Assembly (NCBI GenBank): GCA_029907165.1
Contig: JARYMK010000006.1
Location: 1 to 39,616, forward strand
From: Anaerolineae bacterium
GTDB lineage: Bacteria > Chloroflexota > Anaerolineae > DTLA01
Direction: 5' to 3'
DNA length: 39,616 nt
Part shown: positions 26,938-34,975 of the stretch, piece after piece
Layout: every line of letters begins with the position of its first letter
Position numbering within the stretch: the first letter of the stretch is position 1
The notes under the pieces: generated by a model
What the model was told of the DNA's origin: nothing
Databases searched by the model: none
What the model saw: only the letters and a program-made list of their open reading frames with translations
Translations under genes and position numbers: made by a program

Positions 26938-26967
26938 GTTTCTCTCCCATCCCTGCACCGAGAAAGA

Positions 26968-26994
26968 GAAAACGAGGCGACGGGCCTCGTTTTC
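26968..26994 (-). terminator. Rho-independent-like hairpin downstream of the DksA/TraR-like gene
   Basis: 11-bp perfect stem GAAAACGAGGC / GCCTCGTTTTC with 5-nt loop; followed on the minus strand by TCTTTCTC. Confidence 0.7.
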
Positions 26995-27016
26995 TGGTCG
27001 GGGAACGCGCGGCGGG

Positions 27017-27391
27017 CTACTCGCGCGAGATGCGCGCTGCCGCCTGCCGCTCCAGTTCCTGCTTGCACTTCAGGCACAGCGTCGCCGTAGGCATGACCTT
27101 GAGGCGGGCCGGGTCAATGGGCTGGCCGCAGCGCTCACACAGGCCGTAGTCGCCCCGCTGGGTCATCCGAAGCGCTCGGTCTATCTCGGACAGTTTGTTT
27201 TCCAGGCTGCGAATCAGGGAGGCGATCTTCTCGCGCTCCCAGATATCGGGATCGCCCTCCTCGGGGGATGTCTCCAGGTCATAGGTCATCCCCTCGCGGA
27301 GGCGTGCGATGTTGGTCAGGGTTTCCTCGCGCTCTCGCTGGAGCCGTTCGCGAATCTCCTGCACATTTACCCGTACCTGGGTCATATCCAT
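27017..27391 (-). CDS. DksA/TraR C4-type zinc finger family protein
   Basis: Coiled-coil N-terminus; RMTQRGDYGLCERCGQPIDPARLKVMPTATLCLKCKQELE. Start ATG 27391 (SD AAAGGAG). Confidence 0.92.
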   Translation of the reverse strand: MDMTQVRVNVQEIRERLQREREETLTNIARLREGMTYDLETSPEEGDPDIWEREKIASLIRSLENKLSEIDRALRMTQRGDYGLCERCGQPIDPARLKVMPTATLCLKCKQELERQAAARISRE

Positions 27392-27419
27392 ACTCCTTTC
27401 CTGCGGCGAGGTGTGCATA

Positions 27420-27448
27420 CTTATAGCATCTTTCGCGCGCTGGGTCAA
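27420..27448 (-). promoter_or_regulatory. Promoter of the DksA/TraR-like gene
   Basis: Minus strand TTGACC-N17-TATAAG. Confidence 0.65.
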
Positions 27449-27564
27449 TGAAGTGGGGTGGGTTTACGAGGCGCCTGTTGGGCGTTGTGGACATTCGTCT
27501 CCAGAAATCGCGGTTTTTCTCCAAAAAACACGATTTTCCTCTCGTTTTTGCGTACCTATGCTCA

Positions 27565-27594
27565 TTTCACCCGCGCCGCACGTTCTGCTATAAT
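27565..27594 (+). promoter_or_regulatory. Promoter of ruvB
   Basis: TTTCAC-N18-TATAAT upstream of ATG 27625. Confidence 0.6.
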
Positions 27595-27624
27595 GGGAGG
27601 TACCTGTCAACGAGGAGCAAATCC

Positions 27625-28650
27625 ATGCGTGAGCGCATCACGTCGGGCAAGCCGCAGGCCCAGGATCGCACTGTGGACGCAGACCTGCGGCCCAAACGAC
27701 TGTCCGAATACATCGGCCAGGAGCGGCTGAAGGAGAACCTGCGCATCTTCCTGAAGGCGGCCAAGGGCCGCGGCGAGCCGCTGGACCATGTGCTGTTCTA
27801 CGGCCCCCCCGGCCTGGGCAAGACCACCCTGGCCTACATTATCGCCAACGAGATGGGCACCAACCTGAAAATCACATCGGGCCCCGCCATAGAGCGTCCC
27901 GGTGACCTGGCGTCCATCCTCACCAACATGAGCAAGGGCGATGTGCTTTTCATTGACGAGATTCATCGCCTGGGCAAGGCCGTGGAAGAAGTCCTGTACC
28001 CGGCGATGGAGGACTTCGCGCTGGACATCATCGTCGGCAAAGGCCCCTCGGCCCGCAGCGTGCGCCTGAAGCTACCGCGCTTCACCGTCGTGGGCGCGAC
28101 CACCCGCCTGGCGCTCATGACCTCGCCGCTGCGCGGACGGTTCGGCGTGGTGTACCGGCTGGATTTCTACGACCTGGCGGCGATGGAGCAGATCGTTACC
28201 CGTTCCGCCGCGATTCTGGGCGTGCGGCTCAGCCCGGAGGGGGCGCGGGAAATCGCCCGCCGGTCCCGCGGGACTCCCCGCGTGGCCAACCGCCTGCTGC
28301 GGCGCGTGCGCGACTTCGCCGACGTGCGGGCGCAGGGCGAAATCACGCTGGACGTGGCCCGCGAGGCGTTGAGCCTGTTGGACGTGGACGACCTGGGCCT
28401 GGACGAGGTGGATCGCCGCGTGATTCGCACCATCATTGAGAAGTTCGGCGGGGGGCCGGTGGGCCTGGACACCATTGCCGCGTCCATCAGCGAGGAGCCG
28501 GATACCATCATGGACGTCTACGAGCCGTACCTGCTGCAACTGGGCTTCCTGGAGCGCACCTCGCGGGGGCGAGTCGCCACGCGCCGCGCCTACGAACACC
28601 TGGGCATCCCCTATCCCGCCGACACGGCCCAGCAGCCGGGATTGTTCTGA
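27625..28650 (+). CDS. ruvB: Holliday junction branch migration DNA helicase RuvB
   Basis: [61 protein letters not shown]...FIDEIHRL...; start at ATG 27625. Confidence 0.98.
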   Translation: MRERITSGKPQAQDRTVDADLRPKRLSEYIGQERLKENLRIFLKAAKGRGEPLDHVLFYGPPGLGKTTLAYIIANEMGTNLKITSGPAIERPGDLASILTNMSKGDVLFIDEIHRLGKAVEEVLYPAMEDFALDIIVGKGPSARSVRLKLPRFTVVGATTRLALMTSPLRGRFGVVYRLDFYDLAAMEQIVTRSAAILGVRLSPEGAREIARRSRGTPRVANRLLRRVRDFADVRAQGEITLDVAREALSLLDVDDLGLDEVDRRVIRTIIEKFGGGPVGLDTIAASISEEPDTIMDVYEPYLLQLGFLERTSRGRVATRRAYEHLGIPYPADTAQQPGLF

Positions 28651-29396
28651 TGGGCAAGGTCATCGTCCTGGACGCGGAAGGGAGGCAGGTCTCCTTCACG
28701 TCCGAGAAGAAAGCCGAGCGCCTGCTCCAAGAGGGCAAGGCGGTTGAGGTGAGCCGCGACCCGTTCACCATCCGCATCGCCCGCGTCGTGGACTTGCCCG
28801 CACGAGAGGAGCCGCCCGCGCCCGCACTTCCGGGCGAAGGCAAGCGCATCCTGCTGCACATCTGCTGCGGGCCGTGCGGAACGTACACTATCCAGCGCCT
28901 GCGCGACTTGGGGTTCTCCGTTACGGGCTACTGGTACAATCCGAATATCCACCCGTTTGCCGAGTACGAACTGCGGCGAGAGACCCTGCGCGGGTACGCG
29001 GAGCAGGTGAGCCTGCCCGTCATCTGGTACGAGACCTACGACATGCCACTGTATTTCCGCCAGGTCGCGGGGCACGAGGCTTTCGGCGAGCGGTGCCGCA
29101 TCTGCTATCGGCTGCGGCTGGAGCAGACGGCGCGAGCGGCGCGCGAGGGCGGCTTTGACGCCTTCACGACCACGCTGCTCATCAGCATCCACCAGGACCA
29201 GGAGGCAATTCGCCAAATCGGCGAGGAGGTGAGCGAGGCCATCGGCGTGCCGTTCTTCTACGAGGATTTCCGTCGTGGCTGGTCGGAACGGGGCCGCATC
29301 GCCAACGAGTATGGCCTGTACAAGCAAAACTATTGCGGGTGCCTCTACAGCGAGTGGGAGGCGGCCCGCGCGCGTGCGACCAAGAGGACCCGTTGA
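28650..29396 (+). CDS. queH: Epoxyqueuosine reductase QueH with N-terminal PLMP/RRXRR-like extension
   Basis: LLHICCGPCGTYTIQRL, YNPNIHPFAEYELRRE, ERCRICYRLRLEQTA, TTTLLISIHQD, YKQNYCGCLYSE. N-terminus VIVLDAEGRQVSFTSEKKAERLLQEGKAVEVSRDPFTIRI. Confidence 0.92.
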   Translation: MGKVIVLDAEGRQVSFTSEKKAERLLQEGKAVEVSRDPFTIRIARVVDLPAREEPPAPALPGEGKRILLHICCGPCGTYTIQRLRDLGFSVTGYWYNPNIHPFAEYELRRETLRGYAEQVSLPVIWYETYDMPLYFRQVAGHEAFGERCRICYRLRLEQTARAAREGGFDAFTTTLLISIHQDQEAIRQIGEEVSEAIGVPFFYEDFRRGWSERGRIANEYGLYKQNYCGCLYSEWEAARARATKRTR

Positions 29397-29459
29397 GGGC
29401 AGCGTGCCGCGTTTGGCCCGCGCAGCCCTCACACCAGAACGTTTCTAGGAGGGGTTGGA

Positions 29460-30362
29460 TTGGAGACTTTCATATTTGCTGCGCTGGTGATCCTGTTCCT
29501 CATCGCCTTGCTCGCGTCGGCCATCAAGATCGTGCGCGACTACGAGAGGCTGGTGGTGTTCCGCCTGGGCCGCTGCATCGGCGAGAAGGGGCCTGGGTTC
29601 GTCCTGCTGATTCCCATCGTGGATCAGCCGACGAAGGTGGATTTGCGCGAGTCGTACCTGCAGATTCCCCACCAGACCTGCATCACCAAGGACAACGCGC
29701 CGATTTCCATTGACTTCCTCATCTACTGGAAGGTCATCAACCCGACGCTGAGCGTGCTCCAGGTGCGAGATTTCGCGGGCGCGTCGGCGGGAATTGCCAC
29801 GACGACCTTGCGCGCGGTCATCGGCGACATCCTGCTGGATGACGTGCTGGCGAGGCGCGAGGAGATTAACCATATCCTGCGCGTGAAACTGGACGAGGTA
29901 ACCGAGCGTTGGGGCGTCAAGGTTACGACGGTGGAGATTCGCGAGATTGAGCCGCCGCGCGAGGTGCAGACCGCCATGAACCGCCAGATGGCCGCCGAGC
30001 GCGAGCGCCGCGCCATGGTTACCGAGGCCGATGGCAAGCGCGAGTCCGCCGTCAAGGTGGCCGAGGGCGAGAAGCAAGCCGCCATTCTCCGCGCCGAGGG
30101 CGCCAAGCAGTCAGCGATTCTCCAGGCAGAAGGCGATCGACAGGCTGCCATCCTCCGCGCCGAGGGGTTCTCGCTGGCCCTGGAGAAGGTCTTCAGCGTG
30201 GCCAAGGGCGTGGACAGCAAGACCATGAGCCTGCAGTACCTGGACGCGCTGCGGAGCCTGGGGGCGAGTCCCGCGACCAAGTTCGTGCTCCCGATGGAGT
30301 TCACTCGGTTGCTGGAGCCGTTCGTGGGCCACGCGGAGAAGGCCGCGAAGGCGGAGGAGTAG
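29460..30362 (+). CDS. SPFH/band 7 (stomatin-like) membrane protein
   Basis: TTG start; IVRDYERLVVFRLGRCIGEKGPGFVLLIPIVDQ...; C-terminal KQAAILRAEGAKQSAILQAEGDRQAAILRAEG coiled coil. Confidence 0.93.
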   Translation: METFIFAALVILFLIALLASAIKIVRDYERLVVFRLGRCIGEKGPGFVLLIPIVDQPTKVDLRESYLQIPHQTCITKDNAPISIDFLIYWKVINPTLSVLQVRDFAGASAGIATTTLRAVIGDILLDDVLARREEINHILRVKLDEVTERWGVKVTTVEIREIEPPREVQTAMNRQMAAERERRAMVTEADGKRESAVKVAEGEKQAAILRAEGAKQSAILQAEGDRQAAILRAEGFSLALEKVFSVAKGVDSKTMSLQYLDALRSLGASPATKFVLPMEFTRLLEPFVGHAEKAAKAEE

Positions 30363-30381
30363 GCCGCGCGCGCAAGTGTGC

Positions 30382-30415
30382 CCCTCACCCTAACCCTTTC
30401 CCAGTGGGAGAGGGG
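30382..30415. repeat. CCCTCACCCTAACCC.. palindromic repeat, copy 2
   Basis: CCCTCACCCTAACCCTTTCCCAGTGGGAGAGGGG. Confidence 0.75.
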
Positions 30416-30447
30416 ACGCTGCTTCGCTCCTTGCAGGTCGGGACTCG

Positions 30448-30475
30448 GTAGGGGCAGGGCTCAGGCCTGCTCCTA
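30448..30475. repeat. GTAGGGGCAGG..CCTGCTCCTAC inverted repeat
   Basis: 11-bp stem with one mismatch around GCTCAGG. Confidence 0.6.
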
Positions 30476-30521
30476 CGCGGGGGGCTGGCCCCGCGCGGGC
30501 CGACGCATGGAAAAGAAGAGG

Positions 30522-30608
30522 CGGAGGGAGTGGGATTTGAACCCACGGGGCATTTCTGCCCACGCGTTTTCGAGACGCGCGCATTCGGCCGGACTATGCT
30601 ATCCCTCC
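30522..30608 (-). tRNA. tRNA-Ser (anticodon CGA)
   Basis: Reverse strand GGAGGGATAGCATAGTCCGGCCGAATGCGCGCGTCTCGAAAACGCGTGGGCAGAAATGCCCCGTGGGTTCAAATCCCACTCCCTCCG; 7-bp acceptor, CTCGAAA anticodon loop, long variable arm, GGTTCAAATC T-loop. CCA not encoded. Confidence 0.96.
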
Positions 30609-30618
30609 GCGTAACCAA

Positions 30619-31080
30619 CTATTCGGTTGTCGTGCGCAGTCGGGCGAAGAAGCGGGCCAGGATGGCCGCGGCTTCCTCGGCCAGCACGCCGCCGGTTACC
30701 TCCACCCGATGGTTGAGCAGCGGCGACGCCGTCAGGTTGAGCACCGAACCCGCTGCGCCTGCTTTGGGGTCGGGCGCTCCGTAGACCAGACGTGGCAGCC
30801 GCGCCTGCACCATCGCGGCGGCGCACATGGCGCACGGTTCCAAAGTGCAGTAGAGCGTAACGCCGACGAGCCGCCAGCCGCCCAGCACGCGGCTGGCCTG
30901 TTGCAGCGCGATCATCTCGGCGTGGGCGGTTGGGTCGCGGCGGGTCTCGCGCAGGTTGTGCCCCCGCGCGATGATGACCCCGTCGCGCACGGCCACCGCG
31001 CCCACCGGCACTTCGCCCTTGTCAAGGGCGAGTAGCGCCTCTTGCAGGGCCTCGCGCATGTACCGTTCGTCGTCGCTCAC
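30619..31080 (-). CDS. tadA: tRNA-specific adenosine deaminase TadA
   Basis: MREALQEALLALDKGEVPVGAVAV...DPTAHAEMIAL...LEPCAMCAAAMV. GTG 31080 or ATG 31059 start; not the 580-aa track ORF. Confidence 0.95.
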   Translation of the reverse strand: MSDDERYMREALQEALLALDKGEVPVGAVAVRDGVIIARGHNLRETRRDPTAHAEMIALQQASRVLGGWRLVGVTLYCTLEPCAMCAAAMVQARLPRLVYGAPDPKAGAAGSVLNLTASPLLNHRVEVTGGVLAEEAAAILARFFARLRTTTE

Positions 31081-31087
31081 TGTCCCT

Positions 31088-31116
31088 ATTATACGAGCAA
31101 TGCGGTCTGTGGGCAA
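31088..31116 (-). promoter_or_regulatory. tadA promoter
   Basis: Minus strand TTGCCC-N17-TATAAT ending 7 nt before the GTG at 31080. Confidence 0.7.
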
Positions 31117-31126
31117 ATCATTTGTA

Positions 31127-31222
31127 TCTCTGCGGTGCAAGGTGAATCTTACTGCAGAGGCGCAGAGAGCGCGGAGAGAATCTGAAAATCGCTTCTGTGC
31201 CCTCTGTGTCTCTGCGGTGAAA
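31127..31222. repeat. CTGCAGAGGCGCAGAGAG..CTCTGTGTCTCTGCGGTGAAA inverted-repeat element (copy D)
   Basis: Arms 31152-31179 and 31194-31222 are imperfect inverted repeats; an extra TCTCTGCGGTG at 31127. Confidence 0.8.
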
Positions 31223-31242
31223 CCCCTCGTAAGGTGCAAAGA

Positions 31243-32106
31243 ATGACCTACATTCTTCCCGCTTCCGGCGGCATCAACCTGAGCGCGACCCTGCGCTGCG
31301 GGCAATCGTTCCAATGGCGTGCAGAACCCGACGGCGCTTGGCGGGGCGTCATCGGCGGCGCGGTGGTACGCGTCTGGCAGCAGGGCGACGCGCTGGCATG
31401 CGACACGTTGCTCCCGCCCGAGGCCGTGGCCGTCTACTTCCGCCTGGACGACCCGCTGGATGCCATTTACGCCACATTCCCGCCTGACCCCGCGCTGCAG
31501 CAGGCCGTGGAGGCGTACCGTGGCATGCGCCTCGTGCGCTATGAGGTGTGGGATGCGGTGCTGTCGTTCCTGTGCGCCACCAACGCCAACATTCCGCGGA
31601 TAGACAAGATGTTGGGCGCGCTGGCCGCCCGCTTCGGCGACCGCCTGGACGCCGATTTTCACGCCCTGCCGCGCCCGCACCAATTGGCCGGGTCTTCCGA
31701 AGGCGAGTTGCGCGCGCTGGGCCTGGGCTACCGCGCGGCCTACGTCCTGCAGGCGGCGCGGATGGTGGACTCGGGGCAGTTGGACCTGGGCGCGCTGGCG
31801 GCGATGGATTACGAGGCCTCCCATGTTCGCCTGCAGGCATTGCCGGGCGTGGGGCCGAAGGTGGCCGACTGCATCTGTCTGTTCTCCCTGGGTTGGTTGC
31901 AGGCGGTGCCGGTGGACGTGTGGGTGCGCCGCATCCTGTCGCAGCGCAAAGCGGGGCTGCGCTCGTACCGCGCCATGGCCGAGTTCGCCAGGGAGTGGCT
32001 GGGGCCATACGCGGGCTATGCGCAGCAGTACCTGTTCCACTACGAGCGCATGCGGAACGCGCCGCGCAGGGCGTGCGGTGTGTCCCCGGACTCGCGCGTT
32101 CGTTAG
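31243..32106 (+). CDS. 8-oxoguanine DNA glycosylase (OGG1-like, HhH-GPD)
   Basis: LSATLRCGQSFQWR, SFLCATNANIPRI, LPGVGPKVADCICLFSLGWLQAVPVDVWVRRIL (HhH and catalytic K/D region). Confidence 0.93.
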   Translation: MTYILPASGGINLSATLRCGQSFQWRAEPDGAWRGVIGGAVVRVWQQGDALACDTLLPPEAVAVYFRLDDPLDAIYATFPPDPALQQAVEAYRGMRLVRYEVWDAVLSFLCATNANIPRIDKMLGALAARFGDRLDADFHALPRPHQLAGSSEGELRALGLGYRAAYVLQAARMVDSGQLDLGALAAMDYEASHVRLQALPGVGPKVADCICLFSLGWLQAVPVDVWVRRILSQRKAGLRSYRAMAEFAREWLGPYAGYAQQYLFHYERMRNAPRRACGVSPDSRVR

Positions 32107-32522
32107 CCCAGCGGGGCCAGGGCAATGAGGATGTACATGCCGACGGCCAGGAGGAGCAGGGAAGCGGCGACCCAGACAATGATGCGCCGGTGGCTCATGC
32201 CGAGAGCGGCCAGCCCGGCCGTTACAGCATACGCGCCCAGCACGACGACGGCGATGGGAATGCCGAATACGCCATAGCGGTTCATGAAATAGTGTACGCG
32301 CTCGGTGCGCACGCGGGCAAGATGGCGCATCAGTTCGGGGCGCTTCTCCGCGTGAGAGCACGCCTTGAGGATGGCCAGCACGCCACCGAACTGTCCGGCG
32401 GTGGACAGGCCGATGGCCGCCGGAAGGCCCAGCCCCATTGCCAAGCCCGTTGTGGAGGGGAACCAGATGCCGCCCCAGGGGGCCGCACCCAGCAGGACAA
32501 CCACGAGCAACTTCGTGATCAT
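32103..32522 (-). CDS. Small multi-TM membrane protein (small multidrug export-like)
   Basis: 139 aa with several hydrophobic segments and FMNRYGVFGIPIAVVVLGAYAVTAG. Confidence 0.65.
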   Translation of the reverse strand: MITKLLVVVLLGAAPWGGIWFPSTTGLAMGLGLPAAIGLSTAGQFGGVLAILKACSHAEKRPELMRHLARVRTERVHYFMNRYGVFGIPIAVVVLGAYAVTAGLAALGMSHRRIIVWVAASLLLLAVGMYILIALAPLG

Positions 32523-32691
32523 GGGCCTACCCCGCGCGTCGGTCTATCGGGCACGCATAGTATAGCACAAGATTCCGATTTTGTACAGGGGGTTGCGAGA
32601 AAAAACGCTGCATGATGCGTGCCAGGGCTTCTCACAGAGGCAGGCGCAACCGGGCAACGTGCATGAGTGGTTGCCGCGCACTTGGCCCCGA

Positions 32692-32720
32692 TTGACACGG
32701 CGCGCCAAGCCGACTAGACT
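32692..32720 (+). promoter_or_regulatory. Promoter of the GT4 gene pair
   Basis: TTGACA-N17-TAGACT, 21 nt before ATG 32742. Confidence 0.65.
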
Positions 32721-32741
32721 TCTGCTCGCTGGAGCATAGCC

Positions 32742-33857
32742 ATGCGAATCGCCATAGACGGCAGGTACGTCCAAGACCACTTCCCCGGCATCGGCCGCTA
32801 TACGTACAACCTGGTGCGGGCGCTGTCCGCGCTGGGCGAGAGCGCCGAGTGGCTCGTCATCACCAACCCGCGCCTGCCCAACACGCGCTACGACCTGGCC
32901 GCTCTCGCAGCGCAGCCGGGGGTGCGGCTGGTGGCGTGCGACGTGGGCACCTTCTCGCTCCAGGAGCAGACGACGCTCCCGCGCGAGGTCGCTCGGCTCG
33001 GCGTTTCGCTTCTCCATTCGCCCTACTACGTCAAACCGTATCGCCTGCCTGTGCCGTCGGTGCTCACGTACTACGATGTCATCGGGCTGGTGTACCCGAA
33101 CGCACTGCCATCGGCGCGGGCGAGGGCCTTGTTCCGCCTGCTCTCCTGGTTGGCGCTGGCCGGGGCGGACAAGGTGATTCTCCTGTCCAGGTCAGCGCAA
33201 CGAGACGTGATGCGTCACTTCCGCGTGGCCGAGGCGAGGACCACCGTCATCTACCCGGCTGCCGATCCACAGTTCCAGCCCCAGCCTGCCGACGTCGTGG
33301 AGCGCGTGCGGCAGAAATATGGCCTAGAAGGGCCTTATGTGCTCTATGTGGGCATCAACAAGCCGCACAAGAACGTGGAGACGCTGGTAGAGGCCTGGGC
33401 CAGGGCCAAGCCGCAGGCCATGCTCGTCCTAGCGGGCCGCGAAGACCCGCGCTACCCGCAGGCGCGACAGCGCGTCGCGGCGCTGGGGATGGAGCGTCGC
33501 GTGCGGTTCCTGGGCGACGTGCCGGAGGCCGACCTGCCCGCGCTGTACTCGGGCGCGGCGCTGTTCGCCTTTCCGTCGCGGTACGAGGGGTTCGGCCTGC
33601 CCGTGCTGGAGGCGATGGCGTGCGGCGCGCCGGTGGTCTCGTCCGACGCCGCCAGTCTGCCGGAGGTAGTCGGTGATGCCGGCCCGCTGCTCTCGCCCGC
33701 AGACGTGGAGGCGTGGGCCGACGCACTGGTGCGCCTTCTGGGCAATCCCGCGACGCTGGAGGCCATGCGCGGGCGCAGCCTGGCGCGGGCGGCGGAGTTC
33801 TCGTGGGAGAAGGCCGCGCGGGACACAATGGCGGTGTATCGGGAGGTGGCTTCATGA
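32742..33857 (+). CDS. Glycosyltransferase family 4
   Basis: MRIAIDGRYVQDHFPGIGRYTYNLVRAL...YVGINKPHKNVETLVEAW...FPSRYEGFGLPVLEAMACGAPVVSSD. Confidence 0.94.
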   Translation: MRIAIDGRYVQDHFPGIGRYTYNLVRALSALGESAEWLVITNPRLPNTRYDLAALAAQPGVRLVACDVGTFSLQEQTTLPREVARLGVSLLHSPYYVKPYRLPVPSVLTYYDVIGLVYPNALPSARARALFRLLSWLALAGADKVILLSRSAQRDVMRHFRVAEARTTVIYPAADPQFQPQPADVVERVRQKYGLEGPYVLYVGINKPHKNVETLVEAWARAKPQAMLVLAGREDPRYPQARQRVAALGMERRVRFLGDVPEADLPALYSGAALFAFPSRYEGFGLPVLEAMACGAPVVSSDAASLPEVVGDAGPLLSPADVEAWADALVRLLGNPATLEAMRGRSLARAAEFSWEKAARDTMAVYREVAS

Positions 33858-34975
33858 GCGCACCCATCCGCGTGCTCCACGTGTACAAGGACTACTGGCC
33901 CGTGATGGGCGGGATTGAGAATCACGTGAAACTCCTGGCCGAGCGGCAGGCGGCCCTGGGCTTGGACGTAACAGTGCTGGTTACCAGTCGCACCCGCCGC
34001 ACGGAGGAAGTCCGCCTCAACGGGGTTCGGCTGATCCGGGCGGCGCGGCTCGCCACGGTCGCATCCACGCCCATCAGCCCCATGCTGTTCGCCTGGATGC
34101 GCCGCCTGCGCCCCAACATCGCGCACCTGCAATTCCCGTATCCGGTGGGCGAGGTGGCGAATCTCCTGGTGGGGCGCGCGGCCCGCACCGTCATCTCGTA
34201 CCAGTCAGACGTGGTGCGGCAGAAGGGCTGGCTGCGCTTGTACCGCCCCGTGCTGTGGCGGGTGCTGCAGGATGCCGACTGCCTCATCGCCAGCACGCCG
34301 AACTACGTAGAGTCGTCGCCCTATCTCAGCCGCCTGCGCCACAAGGTGGAGGTGATTCCGCTGGGCATAGACCCGAAGCCGTTTCTGCGCGAGTCGCCCG
34401 CGGCGAGCGAACTCCGCGCCCGATACGGTGGTCCGATTCTGCTGTTCGTGGGGCGGCTACGGTACTACAAGGGGCTGGACTGGCTCATCCGCGCCATGCT
34501 GCGCATCCCGGCCACGCTTCTGGTAGTGGGAACCGGCCCCATGGAGGCGGCCTGGCGGCAACTGGCGGCCGACGTGGGCGTGGCCGACAGGGTTGTGTTC
34601 GTGGGCGACGCGCCCGACGAGGATTTGCCGGCTTACTACCAGGCGTGCGACGTATTCGTGCTGCCCGCGTCCGAGCGCTCGGAGGCCTACGGCCTGGTGC
34701 AGTTGGAGGCGATGGCGTCGGCGCGGCCGGTGGTTTGCACCGAACTAGGCACGGGTACGTCCTATGTCAACCGGCACGGCGAGACGGGCCTGGTGGTGCC
34801 GCCGCGGGATGCCGACGCCCTGGCCGACGCTTGCAATCGCCTCATCGCCGACGCCAACCTACGGCGGGAGATGGGGACACAGGGGCGCGCGCGGGTCCTG
34901 GCCGAGTTCACCGCCGAGCGGATGGTGGCGCGCATCGTGGCGCTGTACGAGCGGCTTCTGGGGGAGCGCGCCTAG
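33854..34975 (+). CDS. Glycosyltransferase family 4
   Basis: IRVLHVYKDYWPVMGGIENHVKLLAE...LLFVGRLRYYKGLDWLIRAM...LPASERSEAYGLVQLEAMASARPVV. ATGA overlap with the upstream GT4. Confidence 0.94.
   Translation: MSAPIRVLHVYKDYWPVMGGIENHVKLLAERQAALGLDVTVLVTSRTRRTEEVRLNGVRLIRAARLATVASTPISPMLFAWMRRLRPNIAHLQFPYPVGEVANLLVGRAARTVISYQSDVVRQKGWLRLYRPVLWRVLQDADCLIASTPNYVESSPYLSRLRHKVEVIPLGIDPKPFLRESPAASELRARYGGPILLFVGRLRYYKGLDWLIRAMLRIPATLLVVGTGPMEAAWRQLAADVGVADRVVFVGDAPDEDLPAYYQACDVFVLPASERSEAYGLVQLEAMASARPVVCTELGTGTSYVNRHGETGLVVPPRDADALADACNRLIADANLRREMGTQGRARVLAEFTAERMVARIVALYERLLGERA

Noticed and set aside
29999-30162. Repeated AAILRAEG units in the SPFH protein as a novel repeat
   Set aside because: Alanine/glutamate heptad repeats like this are normal in stomatin/SPFH coiled coils.
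30619-32361. 580-aa ORF on the minus strand as one gene
   Set aside because: Only the last about 150 aa are real (TadA). The upstream part is antisense to OGG1 and crosses the tadA promoter and a repeat.
33919-33936. Second parS-like site (GAATCACGTGAAACTC) in a GT4 gene
   Set aside because: Only one half-site matches; it lies within coding sequence (ENHVKL) and lacks the left arm.
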